Shown here: positions 1 to 11,700 of the stretch, in pieces | Position numbering within the stretch: the stretch's first letter is position 1 | Layout: every line of letters starts with the position of its first letter | Assembly (NCBI RefSeq): GCF_965638725.1 | Contig: NC_134950.1 | Coordinates: 136,143,636-136,207,635 of the forward strand | Origin: Aptenodytes patagonicus | Taxonomy: Eukaryota > Chordata > Aves > Sphenisciformes > Spheniscidae | DNA length: 64,000 nucleotides | Direction of reading: 5' to 3' | Made by a program: the position numbers and the translations under genes | Notes under the pieces: model-generated | Database searches by the model: none | What the model saw: only the letters and a program-made list of their open reading frames with translations | What the model was told of the DNA's origin: nothing

Positions 1-1123
1 AGAAGCTCAAAAAAACTTTAGTCAAAGGACAGTGTCTCTAGCATTTGCACCTTAGGAAGGGGAGAAATCTTGTATGGAAAGCTGGCATTGAAATATAATT
101 CCCTTTAAAAGTGTACTTAAGCACCTGTAAGGAACTGAACGAAGGGGAGCAGAAGAAAGCATACAGTCTAGTGGGATCAGAAAGCCTTTGTGATGGACTG
201 AATTACTGGAAGGAAAAACTGAGTTTAACTTTTGCAAAGGAAATTAAAATACACGTACAGATTCCTTAAGTATAAAAACAGAACAAGGGGAAAAGCACAA
301 AGGGGGAGGAACAGGAACGGAGGCTGAGACCAGCAAGTGTAAGAACATGTTTTCAAGAAGATTGACATTGCCGCCCCATGGCCAGTCACTACAAGGACAT
401 AGCGATGCACGTGCAAAGGCTAAAGCAGAACGGACGGTAAGGTTGTGTTCCTACAGTCAGCGTCACAACGGCTTCTCTGAATTGACAGTGAAAGGTCAGG
501 CGTCCTCGGTAGGGCACAGCCTGAGCTGTTCATCATTCCCATTGCAGACACCAGCGTAACCCCAAAAAATTCATTTACATGCCACGGTACGTGGTCTGAA
601 TAGAGCGGACTCCTTATGCCAAGGAGAACAATCCAGTGACTCACAAGGTCAGCGGCTGGTCTCCTTTAAGCTTTCAGTTATCACAGCAGATTGCATTTCC
701 CTGAGGCTTCAAGCAAATGTAATAGAAGCCTCCATGTGGTTTGTTGTGCTGTGCTCTATGGAAGTACTTGCATTAAACTTTTTCTTTGCAGCTTTCGTTA
801 CCTGGACAGATGACGTGAAGCACGGCAGGGTGACAATCCTGAAGTCACTCTGTGGGTCCTTCTAGCAGTCAGAAGGAAGATGCCCCGTAGTGATCCGACT
901 TCACCACATTTGCTCAAATCTCTCAATATCTACTCAGTGGGAAAGTTATTAGCTAGCGTAAACTCCCCCAGCCTTGCCAATCACCTCTTCTAACCTCTAC
1001 ACTATTCTGACAGGCAAATCAAAATGTCAAGTCAAATAAAACACTGAGCACCTGTGACAGCAGGCTGTCATGTGGAAAAGAGAAGAAATTAAAAACGGAG
1101 GTTTTCAGGGTGCTTAGACAGCC

Positions 1124-1160
1124 TTTTTCCTACGGACTAATATACAGTCTGTAGGAAAAG
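1124..1160. repeat. Short inverted repeat (hairpin)
   Basis: The arms 1124-1138 and 1146-1160 pair over 15 positions, two of them G-T wobbles in a transcript of this strand, around a 7-nt loop. Pairing stops outside the arms, so the stem is too short for a typical pre-miRNA. No function is assigned. Confidence 0.55.
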
Positions 1161-3365
1161 AAACAGCATGACAGAAAATACCGACTCTCATTCAACAGCA
1201 AACATGGAGCACCTGTATCGCTTTTCACATATCACTGTACCTCTTAGTAGCAGTGCGTGTGACTGTCACCAAATGAACTCATCCAATTCATATTTCTTGG
1301 GAAAACCTTCTTTTTCTGTAGAGTTATAGAGAAGGTGACTGAATTATCTGAAAAAACCTACATGGAACTGTATGACAAAAGAGAAATGCTGGTTAGCTAC
1401 TTAATAAAGCTGATAAATCCTAACTTTTTATAAGCTACTGCATTGTATAGATGAAATGAGAGTTTTGCTGTCATAGTTGATCTGTGCTAATTACAGCAAT
1501 TATAATGCTTGCGGAGAAGAAAATTTGCAAAAAGTATATTAAGTGTTCAGCACAGCTGCCTGTCAGCTGAAAGGAAGGCGAGTTAATTGAATGTAAGTCT
1601 ATCCTCTTTCTGTTGTAAATCAGCGCTTAATTATTAGGTGCAGCTACATGGCCATATGTCACTTGCTCTGGCATAACAGTGACGTGTCATGTTATTGATC
1701 ACTGCACTGGTGGAGCTGAAAGCTGCTATACCCCTGCGCTAAATGCCTTACAGAAGCCTGATTGCTTTCAGTGTTGCATAAAACTAATCTTCATTCAAAG
1801 TGCAGGAATTAAAATGAGGCCAAATATCCTACCAGAATCTAACATACATTTAGTGTGTTGTGTTAGTGTGTGAAATTCTTTTTTTTTACTATTGCTATTT
1901 ACTGTAAATAGACTTAAATATAAAAGAAAATAGATGAAGTGGCAGAAATATCCCCTAAGAGCAGGCACAGAATTACTGAGGAAAGAGCTGATGCCAAGTG
2001 CAATTTTTCTGTAGACTTCTTGAAGCTAAGCAGAGCTGTCCCAAACTGATTTAATGTCTCCAGGTATCTGGAAATTGGCTACTTTTAATCTATAGCAGCT
2101 TTGGCTGCCCTCTAAAAAATGCAGAGCTGTCTAAAGGGCTGCTTTTCTCAAATGTTTGTTTGCTATTTGATAATATACTTGTGCCTGATTTAAAATACTG
2201 CTTAGAAACCAGGTAAGGTTTTCAGATTAGTGTCCCATAGAAATCGTTCCTCTACTGCACGTCTCCTGATGGATTTTCAGGCCAGAGGACTGCTCTGTGT
2301 AGGTGCAGACATGGCAAATGACTGTGGGAATGAAGACAAAGCCTTAAACCTGAGAGGCCGGTTGTTTGGGGCAGTAAGAGCCCGGAGCTGCAACCTGCAG
2401 CCACTGGGAATGAGATAACGGCGTAGTTACCGGAATATTTAAAAAGGACAATAAGAATATACGCTAGAATATATTGCCGGACATTCCTCTAACTTTCCCC
2501 CGTGTAAGCACTTTTCATCTGTGAGGATAAACCAGAGTGTAACAGTATGTATTTGGCATGAAGGACAATACGGCGTGGTAAAGAAGTAGGCTTAATGAAG
2601 CTAGCTAGGCTAATTGCGAAAGGGAGGCACTTTCCAACACAGATCAATCATGTCTTCCGTTCTGCTTCAGATAGCTCAATATTGGACATCACGCAAAAAT
2701 GTGACGTTTTGTGGTTCCAGGAAAACCATTATCAGTCCAGTTTATTAGACTATGCATACTGTAGCCAGTGTGTTTAATCATTTTTATTCCCTATTAACTA
2801 TAATAAAAACTGGTGAGCACCATGAGGTATTTTGTTGAAAAGGGGAGCAGAGTCTTTACAACATTTGGTTGTCTGAAGGTGAGAAAACACCCAGCTACCT
2901 TGAACTAGAGGAGAAAGCACACCACTTAAACATTCATTTATCCACCTGTGTCTGGAAAACAGGGAGTTAGGTACCTGTCTAAATATTTGCACTAGCTTAC
3001 ACTGAGGACTCAAAAGCACGGATGGAAAATTAAAGGATAATTAATGCTTTGCCCATTTAGACCAGAGCCCTTGATGCTCCTCATGATAGCTGCAGCCAGA
3101 AAGGTTTGCTCCAAAAGGACAGCACAGCACTGATCCGATTTCAATAGATCAGAATCTCACTGAAGACATTGCAGCATGTGCAACATAAGGCAGGAAAACC
3201 ACTTTTCATTAGCTTAGCCGAATCGGCACAGCATAGTTCAGATGCAGTATTGCTTTCTTCCGTCACTGTTTACACCACTTAACGGGAGGCTCTGGCATCC
3301 TTTCACAACGTTTCCACTTACCTGAAATGAAGGTGGATGTTCTGTTTTCTATCAGCAAGCATCTT

Positions 3366-3428
3366 GACATCAGTAAGACGGCGATAAGATACATAAGTAA
3401 GATACATCAGACATCAGTAAGAGTGGCG
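3366..3428. repeat. Nested short direct repeats
   Basis: A unit beginning GACATCAGTAAG and continuing into GGCG occurs at about 3366-3382 and again at about 3410-3428. Between the copies TAAGATACAT is present twice. This looks like local slippage duplication in intergenic DNA. Confidence 0.6.
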
Positions 3429-3982
3429 GTGTTGATGCCCATGAGAGCAGAATGTCATCCTTCGTCTTAGACTGCGTGTTTTTATTGCACCTGCCTTACC
3501 CTTCCTTCTTTGGGTATGTCGCTGCATAAATAAGCATCCCTTGCATGCAGATTATTACTTGAAAATTGATGGCTTCCAAATTTATTTTTTTCAGGCCAGC
3601 GTTGAGATACCTCGTGGAACCAGAGTTTTCAACACGCGAGCTCTGAGCTTTCTGCAGTGGCTTGCTCTGCTTGGTCCTACGTTTTTGGTGCTGTGGCTCT
3701 GATTTTGGAGCATCTCTGGAGCTCGCCTTTCAGTCATATGGTGGCTGCTCAAAAGGTGTATCACTCATGTACGCCCTCTATGGCATAAAAGCCCTCTCTA
3801 ATTTGGCTGGTGTTGGGCTTGGTTTGCTCCCCCTCACCTTGGCCCTCACAGGAAGCCACAAGCAGAAAAGCAGGGGCTCGGGGGGTATCGTTCTCGGGCT
3901 CTCTGCTCCAAAAGATGAATGTCATTTTTGAGAAGCATTTTCATTTCTGAAAGTACAGAAATCTATCCCAGAGATGGTATCT

Positions 3983-4036
3983 ACTCAAATACCAGACTGT
4001 TCAGGGCAGCATGCCCAGAAATGTTGGTATTTGAGT
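3983..4036. repeat. 12-bp perfect inverted repeat with inner stem
   Basis: ACTCAAATACCA at 3983-3994 is the exact reverse complement of 4025-4036. The 30-nt spacer holds a second 5-bp stem (GGGCA/TGCCC). The result is a nested hairpin in DNA with no gene. It may be chance or a worn inverted-repeat element. Confidence 0.6.
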
Positions 4037-6174
4037 TGGAAATGTAACTGTTCATACATCCCACTTCCTGCGTTTGTCTTTGTGTAGTTATGGTATGGGT
4101 CTGCTTTGTCAGGCGGAAAAAAAAAAATACCATTCCGCCTTTTCCATTTTACTCAGATGGTATTTTGCAATGTACGTATCTTTCACGGGATTACACGGGT
4201 ATAAGCTCTTCCTGATAGCTGTTCTTGGGTTACTGGCGGCTGCCTCCATCTAGTTGTTTGTAGGCTTACTTAGAAACTGCGGTGACAGAAAACAAAGAAA
4301 TAAAGAGTCCTTCTGCATAAGGAACAACTACTATTTATGATTCCTGTGAAGGATGGAAGCGGAATACCCCAGGTGAAGAGGTTAAAAACAAAAGCAAGGC
4401 ACGATAGCACTGATGTCACTGAGAGCCTGCACAGACGTCACAGTGTTACGACTTCAGGTGGAAGGAATTTATTTCTTCTTGTCACATGGTGGACCGCACG
4501 CTTTCAGAGAATAGAGTCTTTCAGCAGCGTTTATCAACCTTTTTGCTTTCCCTCTGTGTTAACAGAAACTCAGTTGCCATAAAGGCGAGTGAGAACAAAC
4601 CGCAGTTTCTGACTGTAGTGCAAACCTGGCTCTGGAGGAGGGGAACCGATCCCACCGATTAAAGGTATTTTATAGGTACAGTGTCACGACATTGATTCCA
4701 TAATTGCAGTTTCTTCTCACTGGCCTGGCCAGGAAAAAGGATCTTGTTGCTGAACCGTGCTGTGTTTTTTGAGCGTTTTGTACTTTGCTTGCCAGACCTA
4801 ATCATGGCCTCGCCATCTGAGAAACACTCGCCACCTATACGGGGCTGGGTGGGAGCGTGCACTTCTCTTCCACAGAAATGCCAGCATTTTGAAATGCTTT
4901 GTTCCTAAATGGGACTTTTACACGGAAAAATATGTCAGAAACACTAGTATGTGTTTTTTCCATTATCCCTCTATGTGTTCTATATAAAATATATAAAAGG
5001 AAATAATCCCCTATTCCATCTCCTGGCCATACTTGCCGGCTCCCAAAGATGTCTGTGCATGTAGCTGAATTCTGGCCCTCATGGTCAAAGATCTGCCCAT
5101 GACTTTTTTTGTATCACTGCTTCACATAAACTTCACAAGACAATTGTTAGAGGTGCCCGTCTTTTTGTTAGCTTCCCTCAGATTTCACTCTTGCAATTAG
5201 TTAACCAAAACTATATTTAACATGTACCTATCAGCAGATGACCGTGTACCCCTTCCCTCTGTAGCTAGAGTAACACCCCAAGCCTTTTCCTCAGCATGTG
5301 CCTCATATTTTTGGAGATTTGGTAGTTTGAACTTCATTTGCAAGTGATGCCTGGGCCAGCCTCTTTGCATCGTACTTCTATGCAGGCAGGTTCATGGGGC
5401 TTTTCAGGGTGGTGATAGGGTTTGTCCAATGAGCTTGTTTATTTTCTAGTGAAAACACTTTTGTGATGGCTTCCAAACAGAGCTGTTACACAGCTGGATG
5501 AGAGTGTCTTTACATTTTGGCAGTGGCTCATGCACCTCTTCCTTCCAGCTCCTTGCTACTGCCTTGCTGCCTACGATGGACGCTGCAGTCTTGCACAGAA
5601 CTGAGACTGAGCGCACGTTGTGTGGCTGAATTACTGTGAGTACCTGGTGCTGGCTGCTTTCACAGCTTAATTAAACTTCAACAGTGCAATTTTGGGGCTC
5701 TGTAATTTAGTAATGCCTGAATTAAGACTCTTTATCCTTGGAGACGATCTAGAAAGTGGATTCTTCTTTGCGCTGGGCTGCTATGACCTGCCTTGTCTGG
5801 AAAGGCAGTGTACAAACGTTGTTGTGGTTGGCTGTGAGGGACCAGACACAGCATCGGAGGTCCTGAGCACTGCCAGTGAAGCACCTTTTGTAGTCAACCC
5901 AGGCTAGGCTGGACCTCTTGCGGTCCCTTGCAGTCAGGTCATCTCCCGCCTCTAGCAACTCTTAGTAGCCAGCATGACTGAGAGTATCCCTCAGGTCACC
6001 TACCCCAGTGACAAATGTTCCAGCTGTGTCAGAGGGCAAATGAGGTTTAAACCTATTTTTGACAGCACTTCCCCCCCCACCCCCAAATACATACTGTTTA
6101 TTGTCTGGCAGCTACGGTTCTTAGCAACCCAGGCTTTCCCCCTCCCCAGTGCTCATTTTTTGATTTGAGATGAA

Positions 6175-8797
6175 GTATGTGCTGAATATACCCATAACCG
6201 AGAGCTTATGGGTCAGGATTAAAGGGAAGGCAGGGACAGGTGACATTATGGTGGGGGTCTGCTACAGGCCACCTGACCAGGAAGACCGAGAGGATGAGGC
6301 CTTCTATAGACAGATAGGAGCAGCCTCACTCACACTCACAAGCCCTGGTCCTCATGGGGGACTTCAACCACCCCAACATCTGTTGGAGGGACAACACGGC
6401 AGAGCATAAGCAATCGGGGAGGTTCCTGGAATGCGTCGATGATAACGTCCTTCTCCAAGTGGTAGAGGAGCCAACGAGGAGAGGTGCGATGCTGGACCTT
6501 GTTCTCACCAACAAGGAGGGGCTGGTGAGGAATGTGAAGCTCAAGGGCAGCCTGGGCTGCAGTGACAACGAAATGGTGGAGTTCAAGATCCTTAGGGCAC
6601 TGAGGAGGGCGCACAGCAAGCTCACTACCCTGGACTTCAGGAGAGCAGACTTTGGCCTCTTCAGGGATCTGCTTGGTAGCGTGCCATGGGACAAAGCCCT
6701 GGAGGGAAGAGGGGCCCAGGAAAGCTGGGTAATATTCAGGGATCACCTCCTTCAAGCTCAGGAGCGATGCATCCCAACAAAGAGGAAGTCAGGCAAAAAC
6801 ACCAGGAGGCCTGCATGGATGAACAAGGAGCTCCTGGACAAACTCCAACACAAAAAGGAAGCCTACAGAGGGTGGAAGGACAGGTAGCCTGGGAGGAATA
6901 CAGAGAAATGTCCGAGCAGCCAGGGATCAGGTTAGGAAAGCTAAAGCCCTGATAGAATTAAATCTGGCCAGGGACATCAAGGGCAACAAGAAAAGACTCT
7001 ATAGGTACATCAGGGATAAAAGGAAGACGAGGGAAAATGTGGGCCCTCTCTGGAACGAAATGGGAGACCTGGTTACCTGGGACACGGAGAAGGTGGAGGT
7101 ACTCAATGACTTTTTTGCCTTGGTCTTCACCGGCAAGTGCTCGAGCCTCACCACCCAAGCCGCAGAAGGCAAAGGCAGGGACTGGGAGAATGAAGAGCCA
7201 CCCACTGTGGGAGAACATCAGGTTTGAGACCATCTAAGGCATCTGAAGGTGCACAAGTCCATGAGAACCAATGAGATCCATCCGTGGGTCCTGAAGGAAC
7301 TGGTGGATGAAGTTGCTAAGCCACTATCCATCATATTTGAGAAGTTGTGGCAGTCCGGTGAAGTTCCCACTGACTGGAAAAGGGGAAACATAACCCCCAT
7401 TTTCAAAAAGGGAAAAAAGGAAGTCCCGGGGAACTACAGGCCAGTCAGTCTCATCTCTGTGCCTGGGAAGGTCATGGAACAGATCCTCCTGGCAGCTCTG
7501 CTAAGGCACATGGAGGACAGGGAGGTGATTTGAGACAGCCAGCATGGCTTCACCAAGGGCAAGTCCTGCCTGACTAACCTAGTGGCCTTCTATGATGGAG
7601 TGACGACATCGGTGGACATGGGAAGGGCTACAGATGTCGTCTATCTGGACCTCTGTGAGGCCTTTGACCCAGTCCCCCCCAACATCCTTCTCTCTAAACT
7701 GGAGAGGTAGGGATTTGCTGGGTGGACTGTCTGATGGGTGAGGAATTGGTTAGATGGTCGCATCCAGAGGGTAGTGGTCAACGGCTCAATGCGCAGATGG
7801 AGATTGGTGACGAGTGGCATCCCGCAGGGGTCCGTATTGGGACCGGTACTGTTTAATATCTTCACCAATGACATAGACAGTGGGATCGAGTGTACCCTCA
7901 GCAAGTTTGCAGATGACACCAAGCTGAGTGGTGCGGTCAACACGCCAGAGGGACGGGATGCCATCCAGAGGGACCTGGACAAGCTCGAGAAGTGGGCCTG
8001 TGTGAACCTCATGAGGTTTAACAAGGCCAAGGGCAAGGTCCTGCGCCTGGATTGGGGCAACCCCCGGTATCAATCCAGGCTGGGGGATGAAGGGATTGAG
8101 AGCAGCCCTGCCGAGCAGGACTTGGGGGTACTGGTGGATGAAAAGCTGGACATGAGCCAGCAGTGTGCGCTCACAGCCCAGAAGGCCAATTGTATCCTGG
8201 GCTGCATCAAAAGCAGCGTGGCCAGCAGGTCGAGGGAGGTTACTCTGCCCCTCTACTCTGCTCTGCTGAGACCCCACCTGGAGTACTGCATCCAGCTCTG
8301 GAGCCCTCAGCATAAGAAAGACACAGACCTGTTGGAGCGGGTCCAGAAGAGGGCCACGAAGATGATCAGGGGGATGGAACACCTCTCCTGTGAAGAAAGG
8401 CTGAGAGAGTTGGGGTTGTTCAGCCTGGAGAAGAGAAGGCTTTGGGGAGACCTTATTGCAGCCTCTCAGTACTTAAAGGGGGCTTATAAAAAAGATGGGG
8501 GCAACCTTTTTAGCAGGGCCTGTTGCGACAGGACAAGGGGGAATAGCTTTAAACTAAAGGGGGGTAGATTTAGACTAGATAGAAGGAAGAAATTTTTTAC
8601 GCTGAGGGTGGTGAAACACTGGCACAGGTTGCCCAGAGAGGTGGTGGATGCCCCATCCCTGGAAACTTTCAAGGTCAGGTTGGACGGGGCTCTGAGCAGC
8701 CTGATCTAGTTGAAGATGTCCCTGCCCATGGCAGGGGGATTGGATTAGATGACCTTTAGAGGTCCCTTCCAACCCAAACTATTCTGATTCTATATAT
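6175..8797 (+). mobile_element. CR1 LINE retrotransposon, 5'-truncated
   Basis: This is a non-LTR retrotransposon of the CR1 family, the dominant avian LINE. It begins inside the endonuclease part of ORF2 and runs through the reverse transcriptase and the 3' UTR. It ends in the family's typical tail, where the GATGACCTTTAGAGGTCCCT-like block is followed by short ATTCTGATTCTAT units at 8781-8797. A full CR1 is about 4.5 kb, so ORF1, the 5' UTR and the N-terminal endonuclease are missing. Such 5' truncation is usual for CR1 and reflects incomplete reverse transcription. No target-site duplication is evident, also usual for CR1. The copy is inactive: at least two frame changes fall near 6880-6920, and in-frame stops lie at 7225, 7531, 7708 and 7732. 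The left edge is approximate. Identity as CR1 is very secure; the subfamily was not determined. Confidence 0.96.
6354..8709 (+). pseudogene. CR1 ORF2 (endonuclease-reverse transcriptase) remnant
   Basis: This is the broken coding part of the CR1 element. The first piece (6354-6887) carries the end of the AP-type endonuclease, with the GDFN motif at its start and a block reading SDNEMVEF. In active enzymes this block is SDH, so the catalytic histidine is replaced by Asn (codon 6567-6569). A stop at 6885 and frame shifts follow. The reverse transcriptase resumes in another frame from about 6920, with stops at 7225, 7531, 7708 and 7732. The last 323 codons (7738-8709) are intact. They hold the [11 protein letters not shown] motif and the catalytic FADD box, with the two aspartates at 7912-7917, followed by the thumb and C-terminal region. 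In the intact LINE the protein nicks the target and copies its own RNA there. This copy cannot do so, and no restored protein is given. Confidence 0.93.
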
Positions 8798-11700
8798 CAA
8801 GACAGAAACTTCACAAGCCTTCTAACATCAATTGTAAGAAAGAAAATATGGAGTGAAAATCTGCTCTTGAGCTCTGTAAATCTAGAGGCACTCTAGAGAA
8901 CAGAGTTCTGAGATTGCTCTGGATTTAAGACATTTTACTTTGGTAGAAAATCCAGTTTGTGATGTCAATAGTAAAATGTTTGTGTGTTTGGAAACGAACT
9001 TAGTCTCTGAAAGCTTTCATATTTATCAGGCCTTTGGTTAATATTGCCAGGCATTGATCTCTAAGTAGCATCAATTCCTTACAGCACCTGCCCTCTTTTC
9101 CTTCACTTGCTGTGAGGGAGGCAGTCTTGGCTAAACTAGCAAGTGTAATACTGTCAATAAACATTTAGAAAGACCGTCTCATGGTTATCTCTGGGGACAG
9201 CAGAAGCCAACTGGCTGGTGAGCTACCGGTAGTCTTCCTGCTTTCTGCGAAAGCCCAAACTAAATTTGAAAGAATAAATATATAATTGTGTCAGAGCAAA
9301 CATCGAAGCTCTTTTTGTGATAACTGTCTAAGATCAAATACAGCTGGCTCCCAGGTAACCTCTAGTGTTTAGTCCTCTGGGAGGATGGCTTTTGCGGTAC
9401 TTAACTCAAGGATGATGAGCCTCGCTGACATCTGGGTGACCAGTTCAAGAGTACGAGCTGTATATACTACAGGTAAATGGCTGTACATACTGTAGCTTCT
9501 TTTAATGCTAATATTGTGGTGAGAGAGAAGGACAAGGGTATTTATTTCTCCCCCAGATTTTTATTGGGGAGTGCAAAAGGCAGTGTAGTTTGTTGCCCTA
9601 ACCTTGTCATTTAAAGGACTTGATATGTGAAGGCTGTCAAAGCTCATGAAAGAACCAACGCATCCCAATCTCCATTTCCACATGCTACAGCCCAGCCTCG
9701 TTGTAACCGAGCCCTTCTAGCAGTCTCCTTCTCTGGCACTACGGATCCAGGTTAGTGTGGGGTGTTGGAAGGCTTTATTCAAGCATCCTACCAACTTTGA
9801 GTTGCACTGTGACTTCAGCCACGTCTGTATCATCCTTGTCTCAGGCCAACATGTTATTTCCTCATTTTCATTAATGTTTAAGGACTTAAAGCAGAGTTTT
9901 TCACCCTTCCTCCTTCACTTTCTCTCTAATCCTTTATTTTTCATGTGGCTTTCCATGGAATAACTGTTCTTTATCAATAACTACTCAACTATGATTTATG
10001 ATTATTTTACTCCAGCAGTGCACGGGTGTCCTCAAAGAAACTTAAATTCCATGGCATGAAATGCTGTGCAAAGTCCCTCTTTGTTGAGCAAAGCAGGCGT
10101 TTAGAAAAGAAATGGGAGGAAATTATCATATATACACTTGTAGATAAACTGACATACAGTTTGTTATTATGCCGCATATCTAGGAATGAATACAAGAGAT
10201 CAAGGCATTAATATCTCTGCCCCTCTGCCTGTGGGGGAGTTATGGTCCTCAACATGAATGACTGCTTATTTGTATAACAATGGGAAACTGCTGTAACAGA
10301 GAAATTAGTGTGAGAAAGTTCAGTGTGAGATCTTACGAAAGGGGAAGGGGCTATTTATTCAGAAAAATCTTTAAGCAAGTTGATTTTATCCACTCACACT
10401 CATCCTCGTATAGATTCAATTCATTCACACTCCAACACTCATATATTCATGAGCACCAAGACATAATGAGTCCAAGTGGCCTGGCCAGGATCACTTGTGT
10501 TTGACACAGAGGAGCAGGGATGCCAACTGCCAAGCCCTCACTACATGCCCAAGGTTCCCCTTGACTGGGGACAACAAAGTAGTTTCGGGACAGGTCTTTC
10601 ATATCCCTTAGGAGGCATCAGCTGGTACGCGGTCATCTTTTACCTCAGACTCCTGCTTTGTTCTCCATAAATGATCGGCCAGGTTGCTGCCCATTGCCTG
10701 TTTTTCCTTGTTTTCAACACGTGTATTTTCCTGATGGGCTAACAGGAAAGGCAAGGCATATCTGATGCCGCAGCCTTCTTACCATCCCCCTGGGGTCAGG
10801 ACGCTGGGTCTTTCGCTGACAGGTCGTCTGTGTTGTGGCCGTTTTCAAAGTGCAGGTCTTTGGCCTTGACATAAACAGAGCAATTCCTTGATTTTTCTGC
10901 TGGGAATGGTTTTCTGTGTTAACAAAACAGTCCATTTTTTAACCCACTATTCTGCTGTTCCTGATGCTGCTTGCACGCATTTCCCTTCATACCTCATTCA
11001 TACCAGCCTTCATTTTTCTGTTACAAATCTCTACAGCTGCTGCAGATACTCCTGATCCCCGTTTATTAGGATTTATAATCTCTCTAAAACATATCATTTA
11101 ATACCAGAGTCTTGGACAGCACGCAGATGAATGCTCTGTTGAAATGTAAACAAAGCTTGTAAATGTTAAGGTATCATACTCAGTGAAAGAAAACTCTAAG
11201 ATCTAGGGGGGGCTCCCTCCCCTATGTCTGCTGAAGCACAGACTTACTAAAACGCTGAAGTACGTGCAAAATAATTAAAACACTGAGGTGGCCAATATGA
11301 ACAGCTTGAAAAATAACAAAATTATGCCTGCCAAAATAGTAAATGGAAAACTGACAGTGTCTATTTCCCGTGTCATGTGCTGGAGGGTTTGAACGCACTG
11401 CTCCCACTGGTGTCGTGAAGTCACTGCTCTGAAGTTACTGTTAGTGGGAGAAAAGCAAACCATTCATGGTTTAGTATCTTCTCGCTTGTGCCCAGCAATG
11501 GAAGTTATATGTTATTGCTGACAGGAGGTGAAATCCTGACTTTACCTTAAACCTTGAAGCTGAGGTTTGCTAGTCCTCATCAGTGCTGGGTATGGAGTCA
11601 AGAGGGGCGAGTCTGCCTTCCGCAGCCAGTGTTAGAGCATGCTACTACGTGACAGCATTAGACACTTTGAAATGTAGGATAGCACAGCAAAGTCACTAAT

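Larger units (their letters stand above)
1..6174. other. Intergenic DNA, no gene recognised
   Basis: No open frame here exceeds about 90 codons, and none resembles a known protein or is flanked by convincing splice sites. By vertebrate synteny this side should lead toward the 3' end of HYCC1 (FAM126A) on the + strand. I looked for its conserved coding blocks and did not find them, so it presumably ends to the left of the window. Small structures inside are a 15-bp hairpin at 1124-1160, nested direct repeats at 3366-3428 and a 12-bp inverted repeat at 3983-4036. A long 3' UTR or an lncRNA in this stretch cannot be excluded by eye. Confidence 0.6.

Noticed and set aside
7641-8382. Minus-strand frames of 139 and 198 codons over the CR1
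   Set aside because: They are mirror images of the CR1 reverse-transcriptase frame on the + strand.
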